DNA of 64,000 nt from the NCBI RefSeq assembly GCF_007750395.1, contig NZ_CP036281.1, forward strand, positions 4,735,001-4,799,000. The letters run 5' to 3'. Both the position numbers and the translations under genes were made by a program. This document shows positions 46,595 through 56,311 of this stretch, piece after piece (the first letter of the stretch is position 1; the number at the start of each line of letters is the position of its first letter). A model generated the notes under the pieces. It was not told the origin of the DNA, did no database searches, and saw only the letters and a program-made list of their open reading frames with translations. This DNA comes from Polystyrenella longa (GTDB taxonomy: Bacteria > Planctomycetota > Planctomycetia > Planctomycetales > Planctomycetaceae).

Positions 46595-47686
46595 TTGAGA
46601 ATCGTCACCTTCGGGGAAGTCATGCTACGTTTGGCTTCCGAAGATTTTCTACGCATGCGGCAATCGATCCCGGGACGTCTCGATGCGACTTTTGGGGGAG
46701 GCGAATTAAATGTCGCGATCTCAGTTGCTTTTCAGGGTGGAAGTTCTGCCTATCTGACCGCGCTTCCAGATAACGTGATTACCGACTCACTTCTTCAGGA
46801 TATGCGTAAGCTGGGAGTGGACGACAGTCTGGTACAACGGTCGCCAGTGGGCCGTTTTGGTATCTACTTCGTCGAAACGGGTGCCAATCAACGTGGGGGT
46901 ACCGTTACTTACGACCGGGAATTCAGTTCGATTTCCATGGTTGAATCCGATTTCTTCCATTGGCATAAAGCATTCGACGGCGCCACTTGGTTTCATATCA
47001 CCGGAATCACCCCGGCCATCAGTAAACAAGCAGCCGCATCGGCACTTGAGTCTGTTAAACAGGCCAAAGAGCGCGGCATTACCGTCTCTTGCGATTTGAA
47101 CTACCGTGGAAAACTCTGGAAGTGGGAAGAGGGGACATCCCAGATTGATCTCGCTCGTAGAACGATGAAGGAAATGATGCCTTACATCGACGTCGTTATT
47201 GCCAATGAAGAAGACGCTGATCGTTCCCTCGGCATTAGCGCCAGTGAAACTGACATCGAAGCGGGTGAACTAAATATCGCCGGGTACGAAGAAGTCGCAC
47301 GCGAGGTTGTCAAACAATTCCCCAATGTCAAAAAGGTGGCGATCACTTTACGAGAAAGTTATTCTGCGACGCACAACAACTGGGGAGCGATGCTGTTTGA
47401 TGTTGCATCGGACCACGCTTACTTCGCTCCGGAAGACTCTTCCGGCAAGTACAGCCCATACGAGATCAAAAACATCATTGATCGCGTTGGTGCTGGCGAT
47501 TCGTTTGCAGGCGGACTTGTAGTCGCACTGAATACGCCTGAACTTTCCGATCCACAAACAGCCATTCGGTATGCTACGGCAGCAAGTTGTTTGAAACATT
47601 CGATCAAAGGCGATTTCAACTACGCGACTCGACAGGAAATCGAAGCGCTCATGGGTGGCGCCGCTAGTGGTCGCGTTCAACGATAA
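46595..47686 (+). CDS. PfkB-family sugar kinase (2-keto-3-deoxygluconate kinase-like)
   Basis: 363 residues from a TTG start with GAGGT upstream. N-terminal PfkB signature: TFGGGELNVAISVAFQGG. The KDG-kinase-like middle has GRFGIYFVETGANQRGG, and the C-terminal ATP/anion site is DRVGAGDSFAGGLVVAL with the catalytic Asp. Sequence pattern is nearest to KdgK, which phosphorylates 2-keto-3-deoxygluconate from uronic acid breakdown. With xylose isomerase next (139 bases downstream), plant or algal polysaccharide catabolism is likely. Confidence 0.88.
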   Translation: MRIVTFGEVMLRLASEDFLRMRQSIPGRLDATFGGGELNVAISVAFQGGSSAYLTALPDNVITDSLLQDMRKLGVDDSLVQRSPVGRFGIYFVETGANQRGGTVTYDREFSSISMVESDFFHWHKAFDGATWFHITGITPAISKQAAASALESVKQAKERGITVSCDLNYRGKLWKWEEGTSQIDLARRTMKEMMPYIDVVIANEEDADRSLGISASETDIEAGELNIAGYEEVAREVVKQFPNVKKVAITLRESYSATHNNWGAMLFDVASDHAYFAPEDSSGKYSPYEIKNIIDRVGAGDSFAGGLVVALNTPELSDPQTAIRYATAASCLKHSIKGDFNYATRQEIEALMGGAASGRVQR

Positions 47687-47825
47687 TCGAACTACGACCC
47701 AGGCTGTTGCGTGAGGAAACTGGCATCTCAGATAACCGTTGAGTTAAGATACTCCGAACGACGACTGCCATCTTTCCAACTTCATCCACTACTCTCTAAT
47801 AAATCCATTAAGGGATCGATCGCTC

Positions 47826-49136
47826 ATGGAATACTTCCCCGAAGTTCCAACTATCAAATACGAAGGGGCGGATAGCCGCAACGATTTCGCATTCAAACAT
47901 TACAACCCGGACGAAACCGTCGCCGGAAAAACCATGCGGGAATGGCTGCGGTTCAGCGTTTGTTACTGGCACACCTTCCGTGGCACCGGTGCCGATCCCT
48001 TCGGCGCACCTACATTGGATCGGCCCTGGGATGACGGAACCGATTCGACAGAAAACGCGCTCAAGCGTGTCGACGTTGCCTTTGAGTTCATGGAAAAGCT
48101 GGGCGCTCCGTTCTACTGTTTTCACGACCGCGACGTCTCTCCCGAACGGGATACGTTAAAAGAGAGTAACGACGTCTTCGATAAAATCGCCGACAAGTTA
48201 TTGGAAGCACAGAAGCGAACTGGTATCGAACTGCTGTGGGGCACAGCCAATCTGTTTTCCCATCCGCGGTACATGCACGGTGCGGCAACCAGCCCGAATG
48301 CGGACATTTTCGCCCATGCGGCCGCACAGGTCAAAAAAGCGATGGAAGTGACTCATCGCCTCGGTGGACAGAACTATGTTTTCTGGGGTGGTCGCGAAGG
48401 TTATATGAACCTGTTCAATACCGACATGAAGCGAGAACTCGATCATCTGGGTCGGTTCATGCACATGGCAGCCGACCACGCGGATAAAATCGGTTTTAAA
48501 GGAACATTCCTGTTTGAACCAAAACCCAAAGAACCGACGAAACATCAATACGATTTTGATGCCGCCGCCTGTTTGAACTTCATCCGCCAGTACGATCTGA
48601 TGGACCGAGTCAAACTCAACATCGAGACGAACCACGCTACGTTGGCCGGTCATACGATGATGCATGAGCTTGCCTACGCCTCCATTCAGGATGCTCTGGG
48701 AAGTATCGACGCCAATACAGGTGACTTACTACTAGGCTGGGATACAGACCAGTTCCCAACAGACATCTACCTGACAACGCAGTGCATGCTGGTCATTATG
48801 GAACAGGGTGGCCTCGCCCCAGGTGGAGTGAACTTCGATGCGAAAGTCCGCCGCGAAAGTTTCGAACCGGTCGATTTGTTCCATGCCCACATCGGTGGTA
48901 TGGATGCCTTCGCCCGCGGCTTGAAGATCGCTGCTAAAATCCGCGAAGAACATGTGCTGACTGATTTCGTATCCAATCGATACAGCACTTTCGACTCTGG
49001 GATCGGCGAAAAGATCGAAGCAGGCACCGTCGGCTTCAGTGACCTGGAGTCTTACGTTCTTGAAAAAGGGACACTCGAACCGAATCAGAGCGGTCGCCAG
49101 GAATGGATTGAGAACCTCATTAATCGTTACGTTTAG
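47826..49136 (+). CDS. xylA: Xylose isomerase
   Basis: 436 residues, class II length. Motifs include [16 protein letters not shown] (substrate/metal Glu and Asp), [17 protein letters not shown], the metal glutamates and histidine in [12 protein letters not shown], and [14 protein letters not shown]. It interconverts D-xylose and D-xylulose (and glucose/fructose) with Mg or Co. No xylulokinase gene is adjacent; the preceding gene is a PfkB kinase. A strong terminator follows at 49163. Confidence 0.96.
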   Translation: MEYFPEVPTIKYEGADSRNDFAFKHYNPDETVAGKTMREWLRFSVCYWHTFRGTGADPFGAPTLDRPWDDGTDSTENALKRVDVAFEFMEKLGAPFYCFHDRDVSPERDTLKESNDVFDKIADKLLEAQKRTGIELLWGTANLFSHPRYMHGAATSPNADIFAHAAAQVKKAMEVTHRLGGQNYVFWGGREGYMNLFNTDMKRELDHLGRFMHMAADHADKIGFKGTFLFEPKPKEPTKHQYDFDAAACLNFIRQYDLMDRVKLNIETNHATLAGHTMMHELAYASIQDALGSIDANTGDLLLGWDTDQFPTDIYLTTQCMLVIMEQGGLAPGGVNFDAKVRRESFEPVDLFHAHIGGMDAFARGLKIAAKIREEHVLTDFVSNRYSTFDSGIGEKIEAGTVGFSDLESYVLEKGTLEPNQSGRQEWIENLINRYV

Positions 49137-49162
49137 CACCTGACATGTAATACAATAATTTG

Positions 49163-49204
49163 AAGGAGCCGACGGAATTCATTACCAGCGGCTCCTTCTT
49201 TTTT
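49163..49204 (+). terminator. Intrinsic terminator of xylA
   Basis: AAGGAGCCG (49163-49171) pairs perfectly with CGGCTCCTT (49189-49197) across a 17-base loop and is followed by CTTTTTT. It lies 26 bases past the xylA stop. Confidence 0.9.
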
Positions 49205-49241
49205 AGCAACCCCCCATTATTTTTATTGTGGTTAAACGCCA

Positions 49242-52200
49242 ATGCCTAGATTGCTGATTGCCCTCCTGCTTGTTGTATTGACGACTTTTTCCGTTTCTCT
49301 GTTGGCTAAAGTTCCATCGGAAACGGACACGCTGAAGTCTTCCAAAATTTCGGTGGAATCATCCCGGAAAGAAGCCGAACTATCAATGGAAGCCTTTCGT
49401 ATTCCGGAAGGCTTCAAAGTGCAACTATTCGCCTCTGAACCATTGATGGCGAATCCCTGTGCTTTCTGCATCGACGAACAAGGCCGCTTTTATATCGCCG
49501 AGTCTTACCGGCAGGACAAAGGGATCACGGACAATCGTAGCCATAGTGAATGGTTGAGGGATGACCTTTCCCTTCAAACGATCGAAGAACGTCGCGAGAT
49601 GTATCGCAAACATCTTTCCCCGGAAGAATTCGCCTTTTTCGGTCACGATGAAGATCGTATCGTCCGTATTGCTGATACCGATGGCGATGGCCTCGCGGAT
49701 GAGTCTGTAATCTTCGCCGATGGTTTCAACGATATCGTTGAAGGAACAGGTGCAGGTGTCCTCGCCTGGGATGGCGATGTTTATTACACCTGCATCCCCA
49801 AAGTCTGGAAAATGCGAGACACCAACGGAGATGGAAAAGCAGACGAACAAAAGGCTCTCTCCGATGGATATGGAATCCGTGTTGCTTTTCGTGGACACGA
49901 CCTGCATGGGCTCGCCCTGGGACCGGACGGCCGAATTTATTTCAGTATCGGTGACCGGGGCTACAATGTGATGACGGCCGAAGGGAACCATCTCTTTCGC
50001 CCCGAAACTGGAGCGGTCTTTCGCTGCGAAAAGGATGGTTCGGACCTGGAAGTTTTTGCTTACGGTTTGCGGAACCCACAGGAACTTGCCTTTGATGATT
50101 ACGGGAATCTGTTTACGTGCGACAACAACTCAGACAGTGGTGACAAGGCTCGATTTGTGCATGTGGTCGAAGGTGGCGACACCGGTTGGCGGATGCACTT
50201 TCAGTATCTGAGTGATCGCGGCCCCTGGAACCGGGAGAAGATGTGGCATCCGCAGAACGAGGAACAACCCGCCTATATTATTCCGCCGATCGTTAACGTC
50301 GCCGATGGCCCTTCAGGATTCGTCGCTTACCCTGGAGTGGGATTGAGTGAAAGATATCAGGGGCACTTCTTTCTCTGTGACTTCCGGGGTACTCCCAACA
50401 ACTCAGGAGTTCGATCCTTCAGTACGAAGCCGAAAGGGGCGAGTTTTGAAATGGTTGACGAGCACCAGTTCATCTGGTCTGTACTCGCGACGGATATCGA
50501 CTTTGGATATGACGGATCAATCTATCTTTCGGACTGGGTCGATGGTTGGACCGGTTTAGGGAAAGGCCGTATTTTCAAATTCACTGACGAAAAACATTCT
50601 GCCGTCGCCGCTGCCGCCAAGACATCGGAATGGATTGCCGCCGACTATGCAGCCATTAAAGCTCCTGAACTGAAAAAGCTGCTGGATCACGCTGACCGTC
50701 GTATCCGTTTGAAAGCACAATTTGAACTGGCTCGTCGTGGCGACATTGAGACACTTCTGTTGGTCTTTAATGATCAAAATGCATCGCTATTATCAAGGCT
50801 TCATGCGACCTGGGGACTTGGCCAGATTGCTCGCACAGATGCTATTGTAGCCAGTCAGATTCGCTCCGGACTGAACTCGAAAGAACCTGAAATACGCGCT
50901 CAGACAGCAAAGATGCTGGGCGAAGCTGAAGACGGAGGTTCACTCAAGGGGCTGATTGATCTGACAATCGATGAGAGTCCTCGTATCCGAATGATGGCGG
51001 CCCTCGCTCTGGCGAAACTCAAACTTCCTCAGGCAACTCCGGCGATCATTAAAATGCTGGTTGAAAACAACAATCAGGATCCTATTCTGCGACATGCCGC
51101 CGTCATGTCCCTGACCACATGTCACACTGCGGACGAACTGTCACAACTCGGCAAGCATGCTACTCCGGCAGTCCGCTTGGCCAGCCTGCTCGCTCTGCGA
51201 AGACAACTCTCTCCATCCATCTCTCAGTTTCTGAACGACTCAGAAGTGAAAATCGTTATCGAAGCGTCTCGGGCAATTCATGACGAGCCAATTCTGGAAG
51301 CGATGCCGGCGCTGGCAGAACTTCAACTCACTCCCGAAACTGACGACGCCCTGGCACGACGCATAATTAATGCCAATCTGATCATGGGAGATCGTCCCTC
51401 AGCAGAATGTCTGATGTCGTTGGCAGCGGACTCCGAATTCAATGAAACATGGCGTACATTGGCGATTGATGCACTCAACGAATGGGCTGCTCCCGATGAA
51501 GTGGATGTCGTGCATGGAGACTGGCTCCCTAAACCGGAACGGAACGCCGATTATGTTCCTGAATTGCTGCGTCCTCATTTATCATCGTTACTGGCAGGCG
51601 AAGACGTTATCCGGAACAATATTGTTCAACTGGCAACAACTTACCAAATGAAGGAAGTTCTTCCTGAACTGCGTATCGATGTGAGCAACGCCATGTTAAC
51701 TGACGACGCTCGCGTGACTTCACTAAAAGCTGTCTATGAATTGAACAAGGGTGAAGCAGAGGAACTGCTAAAAACGAGCTTAGCTTCTGAGTCTCCCCTT
51801 TTACGAACGGTTGCACTCACTTTACTGGCCGAGCGTAACCCGCAGGGAGCCCGTCCATTTATTGAGAAGGGACTGCTATCGGAAAATCATCACGAACAAC
51901 AGCAAGCCATTCGCGCGATTGCTCAGTTAGATTCGACCGCCGCTAGTGAGTTGCTGCTACCATTGAATGAGAAATGGGAGTCTCACGAACTTCCCCCTTA
52001 CCTCGAACTCGAGGTGGCTGAAACGACCGAGGCTGCGATTCAATCTGAGAAGGGTGCAGTTTCGGAACTGTCTCAGACTTTCAATACGATTCGTGACAGT
52101 TTTGTCGATCACCCCTTAAAATCTTATACCGTCGCTCAAGCAGGAGGCGATGTTGAACGTGGCCGCAACTTATTCCACAACCGCAATGATCTCTCCTGCC

Positions 52201-52565
52201 TGCGGTGTCACACTGTTGATAAAAAGGGAGGCGAAGTCGGTCCCAACCTAACCAATATTGGTAAGGAAAAGACTCCCGACTATCTCGTCGAAGCGATTGC
52301 TTTTCCTGACAACAAAATTGCCAAAGGGTTCGAATCGGCGGTAATCGTTACCGACGAAGGGAAGATTCACGTCGGTATCGTCCGTAATGAAACAGACGAG
52401 ACGATTGAGCTCATCAAGGTGGACGGAGCGAAAATCACGATCAGCAAAGATGAGATTGATGAAAAAGCCCAGGGAAAATCGGCGATGCCAGAAGACTTGA
52501 TTAAGAAAATGTCTTTGAGTGACCTGCGCGATCTGGTCGCCTATTTAAAATCGCTTCAAGGGTGA
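49242..52565 (+). CDS. PVC-type dehydrogenase/HEAT-repeat/c-type cytochrome fusion
   Basis: 1107 residues. A signal peptide (about 1-23) is followed by an NHL-like, membrane-bound-dehydrogenase-type six-bladed propeller (about 55-440). Its repeats include IADTDGDGLADES and MRDTNGDGKADE (EF-hand-like Asp runs) and DLHGLALGPDGRIYFS. HEAT repeats run from about 470 to 930, and the C-terminus has a CXXCH haem site SCLRCH (about 986) with a distal Met likely near the end. Such fusions are specific to planctomycetes and verrucomicrobia and are thought to oxidise sugars or alcohols in the periplasm, passing electrons to the haem. Being next to xylose isomerase supports a sugar role but does not prove it. 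Confidence 0.9.
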   Translation: MPRLLIALLLVVLTTFSVSLLAKVPSETDTLKSSKISVESSRKEAELSMEAFRIPEGFKVQLFASEPLMANPCAFCIDEQGRFYIAESYRQDKGITDNRSHSEWLRDDLSLQTIEERREMYRKHLSPEEFAFFGHDEDRIVRIADTDGDGLADESVIFADGFNDIVEGTGAGVLAWDGDVYYTCIPKVWKMRDTNGDGKADEQKALSDGYGIRVAFRGHDLHGLALGPDGRIYFSIGDRGYNVMTAEGNHLFRPETGAVFRCEKDGSDLEVFAYGLRNPQELAFDDYGNLFTCDNNSDSGDKARFVHVVEGGDTGWRMHFQYLSDRGPWNREKMWHPQNEEQPAYIIPPIVNVADGPSGFVAYPGVGLSERYQGHFFLCDFRGTPNNSGVRSFSTKPKGASFEMVDEHQFIWSVLATDIDFGYDGSIYLSDWVDGWTGLGKGRIFKFTDEKHSAVAAAAKTSEWIAADYAAIKAPELKKLLDHADRRIRLKAQFELARRGDIETLLLVFNDQNASLLSRLHATWGLGQIARTDAIVASQIRSGLNSKEPEIRAQTAKMLGEAEDGGSLKGLIDLTIDESPRIRMMAALALAKLKLPQATPAIIKMLVENNNQDPILRHAAVMSLTTCHTADELSQLGKHATPAVRLASLLALRRQLSPSISQFLNDSEVKIVIEASRAIHDEPILEAMPALAELQLTPETDDALARRIINANLIMGDRPSAECLMSLAADSEFNETWRTLAIDALNEWAAPDEVDVVHGDWLPKPERNADYVPELLRPHLSSLLAGEDVIRNNIVQLATTYQMKEVLPELRIDVSNAMLTDDARVTSLKAVYELNKGEAEELLKTSLASESPLLRTVALTLLAERNPQGARPFIEKGLLSENHHEQQQAIRAIAQLDSTAASELLLPLNEKWESHELPPYLELEVAETTEAAIQSEKGAVSELSQTFNTIRDSFVDHPLKSYTVAQAGGDVERGRNLFHNRNDLSCLRCHTVDKKGGEVGPNLTNIGKEKTPDYLVEAIAFPDNKIAKGFESAVIVTDEGKIHVGIVRNETDETIELIKVDGAKITISKDEIDEKAQGKSAMPEDLIKKMSLSDLRDLVAYLKSLQG

Positions 52566-52580
52566 TACCTGACTCAAACC

Positions 52581-52747
52581 GGGTGGCCCAGACAATCGCG
52601 CATACGTTGTCTGGGTGCCGGAGGCACACAAGGCGTTAAATGCACTTACGGGCAAGGCACTGAGGAAGCGATTCCTGTCGAACATAGGGGACCGCTTAGT
52701 GTTGCTACGCAACCCAGACAACGTATACGCAATTGTCTGGGCCACCC
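52581..52747. repeat. MITE-like inverted-repeat element, copy 1
   Basis: Terminal inverted repeats GTGGCCCAGACAATCGCGCA... (52583-52616) and its complement (52712-52745) match over 34 bases with 2 mismatches, and the outermost GG/CC extend the stem to 36. Each arm is itself palindromic (CCCAGACAA ... TTGTCTGGG). The inside contains AGGCACACAAGGCGTT. No ORF of note. A diverged second copy of equal length (163 bp, direct orientation) is at 53717-53879. Confidence 0.8.
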
Positions 52748-52762
52748 TTGCCATGAGAACGA

Positions 52763-53683
52763 TCAGGTCACATATAACCGGCGACCGATCAACTTGGCGG
52801 GGAGAAACAGGCAGGCGGTGGCGATGGCATACCCGTAGCAGCCATGGAATGCGAGTATGTAAATTGCGTCGAAGAAGATGATCGACGTGAGCAATGTCCG
52901 CATAGCCAGTTGAACCTGGGCGGGACTGGGTTGACGTATCGCCGCGATAATCTTGCGACCAATCAGTACGAACACTGCCATCAATCCTGCAAAGGCGATC
53001 AGTCGATGAATGGGGAATGGGGCAACGGCGGTATCGTCGAGGTCATTTGCCGGCACGTACCAGAAGAATACCGCTCGCACCATCAACAGGGCGACAAACC
53101 CCAGGGCCAGGGTACCAATTTTCAGCTCGACAGGCGAACTTTCTTCTGCCTCATTGCGTCCGAACCAGGTCAGAGCGAGTACATACAATCCCGAAAGCAG
53201 GGCAACCGCCTGCAGCCCCGGTTCCCACAGATTTATCGCGAGACTTGCCCCCAACAGGACATTCAAATATCGACAGAGCCCCATCAGGATCGGTCCGACG
53301 ATATAGACTTTGCCACCCGCGTCATACAAGAGCACCGACGCGGAAATCGCCAAGGCGATATACAGAGAATTTAAACTCACGAAAGACGCCGCGACAAATC
53401 CGACCAGCATCAAAATGACCGACAGCGCCAACGCGTGTTTGGGGCAAATGGCCCCACTGGGGATCGGTCGGAATGGGCGTTCTTTTGCATCGATATGACG
53501 ATCAAAATAGTCGTTAAACGCCATGCCGGCCAGATAGAGCCCCGTTGAAGAGAGCATCAACAACAAAACAGAAGTTACTGGCAGCAGGTGTTCGTGCGTC
53601 AGCAGGTAACCAAGCCAGATGTTACTCCAGGCCGAGAAAAGGGCGGGCAGGCGAACAAGTTGGAACCAGGGTCGGAGAGACAT
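52763..53683 (-). CDS. UbiA-family prenyltransferase (SCO3242/EboC-like)
   Basis: 306 residues from the ATG at 53683 (MSLRPWFQLVRLPALFSAW); an in-frame upstream start overlaps the repeat. About eight or nine membrane helices. The first polar loop has NDYFDRHIDAKERPFRPIPSG (shown here as NDYFDRHID ... RPFRPIPSG), the Mg-diphosphate site. The second site has YDAGGKVYIVGPILMGLCRYLN, typical of the SCO3242/EboC group, not of UbiA/MenA. EboC belongs to a cluster for exporting or translocating precursors. No other ebo genes are nearby. It is bracketed by the two repeat copies. Confidence 0.88.
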   Translation of the reverse strand: MSLRPWFQLVRLPALFSAWSNIWLGYLLTHEHLLPVTSVLLLMLSSTGLYLAGMAFNDYFDRHIDAKERPFRPIPSGAICPKHALALSVILMLVGFVAASFVSLNSLYIALAISASVLLYDAGGKVYIVGPILMGLCRYLNVLLGASLAINLWEPGLQAVALLSGLYVLALTWFGRNEAEESSPVELKIGTLALGFVALLMVRAVFFWYVPANDLDDTAVAPFPIHRLIAFAGLMAVFVLIGRKIIAAIRQPSPAQVQLAMRTLLTSIIFFDAIYILAFHGCYGYAIATACLFLPAKLIGRRLYVT

Positions 53684-53716
53684 AATGGCATTTGTAACGG
53701 AGAAGTACGGAAAGGG

Positions 53717-53879
53717 GTGGTCCAGACAATTGTGCATGCGTCGTTTGGGTGCCGTAGGCACACAAGGCGTTGAACGCTCTTAGGGGTGAGGAACAGAAGA
53801 ATCAATTCCTGTCGAACCATGGTCACCGCTTTGTGGTGCTTTGCAGCCCAGACAACTCTTCGAGATTGTCTGGATACTC
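53717..53879. repeat. MITE-like inverted-repeat element, copy 2 (diverged)
   Basis: GTGGTCCAGACAATTGTGCA... at 53717-53750 and a partial complement ending ATTGTCTGGATACTC at 53846-53879. Exactly 163 bp like copy 1 and in the same orientation, sharing the inner AGGCACACAAGGCGTT and ATTCCTGTCGAAC blocks. The terminal arms have more mismatches than copy 1, so it looks older. Confidence 0.75.
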
Positions 53880-54031
53880 GACTTTGAATGGGGAAGTTCA
53901 GATCGTAACAGCCTGCCAGGGTGGGAATCAATCGACTGAATGAGGGCTTGGCATAAGTTAATCTGACCAAAGTCTCTTATTAGTAAGAGGTTACAAGCTG
54001 AAATGGGTCTGCAGGGAACGTACAATCAAAA

Positions 54032-54416
54032 CTGAGAGTGGGCCGTGTGATCGCTGCGGGTCTATGATTCATAGACTTGCGGAGGAAAGTCCGGGCTTCA
54101 CAGGACATGGTGGTGGGTAACGCCCACCGTCCGCGAGGATAGGGAAAGTGCCACAGAAAACAAACCGCCTGCGCGACCTCGGTTGCGTCGGTAAGGGTGA
54201 AAAGGTGCGGTAAGAGCGCACCAGCAGTCCGGGTGACCGGATTGGCTTGGTAAACCCCACCAGAAGCAAAACCAAGCAGAGGCAAGCTCGATTCACTCGA
54301 GCACGAGGCGGTCCGGTTCGTCTGAGTCTCGGGTAGGTTGCTAGAGGTGTCGGGCAACCGGCATCCCAGATAAATGATCACGCTCGACAAAACCCGGCTT
54401 ACAGGCCCACTCTCAT
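54032..54416 (+). ncRNA. rnpB: RNase P RNA, bacterial class A
   Basis: P1 is formed by GAGAGTGGGCC (54034-54044) with GGCCCACTCTC (54404-54414). Conserved core: GAGGAAAGTCCGGGCTTCAC (CR-I, near 54085), AGGGAAAGTGCCACAGAAAAC, AGAGGCAAGC-type loops, and the 3' block AGATAAATGATCACGC with ACAAAACCCGGCTTACAG near 54390. It is the catalytic RNA that matures tRNA 5' ends. A T-run follows the 3' end. It is separate from any CDS; the minus-strand ORFs across it are shadows. Confidence 0.97.
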
Positions 54417-54830
54417 TTTTGTTTAGTCATTTGTTTGGAACCACAGATGAACTCAGATAGACACTGATTCTTACTGAAACAGGAAACCCATAACGTACTC
54501 GGCAGTGCGATGGGGGTACTCAATGCTCCGGGATGAGCGACCATGACCCAGCAGAGGCTTTCAGCACCGCTGATAAATAAATAATCTTTCCGATATCGAA
54601 ATGGGCCAGATGATAAACTTTCGACGAGTCACTAATCTGAACGTAGGCTTCAATGATCTACTTTTCGTGAAATTGATCCGTGTTCATCTGAGTTTATCTG
54701 TGGTTTCAACCCTTTTCCTAAATCTGTGAACTTCATTCTTCTGTTGTCTGCAAAATTCGGTTCCAAGGCCCACTTACTTTTTGTTTGGATCTCTGATAGA
54801 CACGAATTCTGAGATAGATATTTCGAACCA
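54417..54830. other. Intergenic region between rnpB and hemG
   Basis: 414 bases almost filled by the inverted-repeat element at 54440-54704. From 54780, a further related stretch (CTGATAGACACGAATTCTGAGATAG) partly repeats the arm motif. No coding signal. Confidence 0.45.
54440..54704. repeat. Inverted-repeat element downstream of rnpB
   Basis: ACCACAGATGAACTCAGATA (start of the 25-base arm at 54440-54464) is matched by its complement at 54680-54704 with 3 mismatches in 25. The 215 bases between hold no ORF. The CCACAGATGAACAC-type arm is a recurrent intergenic sequence in many bacterial genomes (established in general terms), so this may be one copy of a dispersed family. Confidence 0.65.
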
Positions 54831-56285
54831 ATGAACATCTCCACTTCTGAGAATAACCTAATAAAAGTCGCAGTGATTGGGGGTGGGATTAGTGGCCTGT
54901 CGGCGGCGAATCGTCTGCTGGAGATTTCCGCAGAGCAGGGGAGGCCAATTGATCTGACCCTATACGAAGCGACTGCGCGACATGGGGGATTACTTGGAAC
55001 AGAGAAGGTCGGTGAGTATCTCGTCGAGCAGGGAGGGGACATGTTTGTCACCAACAAACCCTGGGCAGTCGACTTGTGTAAACGACTTGGTCTGGAAGAT
55101 CAGCTGATCGAAACAGAGACAGGGAATCGACGCGCTTTTGTGCTGTCGAAAGGGAAACCGATTGAGGTTCCGCTCGGTTTCAACCTGATGGCTCCCGCCC
55201 GCATCTGGCCAATGATTGCGACGCCGCTGCTCAGTTGGAAAGCCAAACTGCGAATGGGATGGGAATACTTCGTCCCGCCACACAAGAATATTGACGAAGA
55301 TGAAAGCCTGGCCAGCTTTGTCCGGCGTCGGTTGGGAACGGAAGCACTCGATAGACTGATTCAGCCGCTCGTGGGAGGTATTTACACCTCTGATCCAGAA
55401 AAACTCTCTCTCCGCGCCACGCTTCCCCGGTTTATTGAAATGGAACGGGAGCATGGCAGTTTAATTCGTGCTATGCGGAGGCAGGCGAAAAATTCCACCG
55501 ACAATCGTGCCGCGACCGGTGCGCGATATAGTCTGTTCGTCACCTTAAAGGGAGGTCTCCAACAGCTACTCGACGCGTTACGGGAGAAGGTCGACCTCGA
55601 GGCGAATTACCAGACAGGGCACCGCTTGACCAAAATCGAACCGCTGGAACCGGGATATCGTTTGACGTTCGATGTTGCTCATTCTTCGGAGTCTGTGGTT
55701 ACAGAAGTCGACCGCCTGCTGATCACCACGCCCGCCCCTGTCACGGCGAGACTCGTTGATTCATTCGCCCCGAGTCTGGCTGAACCTCTTGATCAGATTG
55801 ATTATGCTTCTTGTGCCCTCGTCCTTAGCGGACATAATGTGAACGATTTTGATCACCCGATGGATGCGAATGGGCTCGTCGTTCCTTATGTCGAGAACCG
55901 CAAGGTACTGGCGATCTCATTCACCAGCCGCAAATTCGCAGGCCGGGCTCCCGAGGGGCACATCCTGCTACGTACGTTTGTAGGGGGAGCACTCCAACCT
56001 GAATTGCTGCTGCAGACAGATGACGAAATCAAGCAGTTCACGATGGCAGAGATTAAGGATATCTTCGGTCTCAAGAATGAACCTGACTTCATCGAAATCA
56101 GCCGGTACGAAGGAGCGATGCCTCAGTACCATGTCGGCCACACAGAGCGGATAGCCTCGATCCAGAAAGAGGCAGCCGTACTTAACGGATTCGAACTGGC
56201 GGGCAATATCTACGAGGGAGTTGGCATCCCCGATTGCATTCACAATGCAGAAGAAGCGGCAAAGCGATTATTGGCGACCAACTAA
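54831..56285 (+). CDS. hemG: Protoporphyrinogen oxidase (HemY/HemG type, FAD)
   Basis: 484 residues. FAD motif VAVIGGGISGLSAANRLL (about 13-30). Substrate/FAD region: LYEATARHGGLLGTEKVG. Middle motifs: LVEQGGDMFVTNKPWAVDLC and PLVGGIYTSDPEKLSLRATLPRF (short: LVGGIYTSDPEKLS). C-terminal FAD/ligand end: YEGVGIPDCIHNAEEAAKRL. It oxidises protoporphyrinogen IX in haem synthesis. Convergent with aroC, 15 bases apart. Also annotated hemY in some databases. Confidence 0.92.
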   Translation: MNISTSENNLIKVAVIGGGISGLSAANRLLEISAEQGRPIDLTLYEATARHGGLLGTEKVGEYLVEQGGDMFVTNKPWAVDLCKRLGLEDQLIETETGNRRAFVLSKGKPIEVPLGFNLMAPARIWPMIATPLLSWKAKLRMGWEYFVPPHKNIDEDESLASFVRRRLGTEALDRLIQPLVGGIYTSDPEKLSLRATLPRFIEMEREHGSLIRAMRRQAKNSTDNRAATGARYSLFVTLKGGLQQLLDALREKVDLEANYQTGHRLTKIEPLEPGYRLTFDVAHSSESVVTEVDRLLITTPAPVTARLVDSFAPSLAEPLDQIDYASCALVLSGHNVNDFDHPMDANGLVVPYVENRKVLAISFTSRKFAGRAPEGHILLRTFVGGALQPELLLQTDDEIKQFTMAEIKDIFGLKNEPDFIEISRYEGAMPQYHVGHTERIASIQKEAAVLNGFELAGNIYEGVGIPDCIHNAEEAAKRLLATN

Positions 56286-56311
56286 ACAGCGACCTTATAT
56301 CTATTGGTCGC
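56274..56311. terminator. Shared hairpin at convergent hemG/aroC ends
   Basis: GCGACCAA (56274-56281) pairs with TTGGTCGC (56304-56311), overlapping the last codons of both genes. This could terminate transcripts in both directions, but no T-run of note follows. Confidence 0.45.

Noticed and set aside
49425-49991. 188-codon minus-strand frame opposite the PVC cytochrome gene
   Set aside because: Shadow of the propeller repeats; the coding strand has clear domains.
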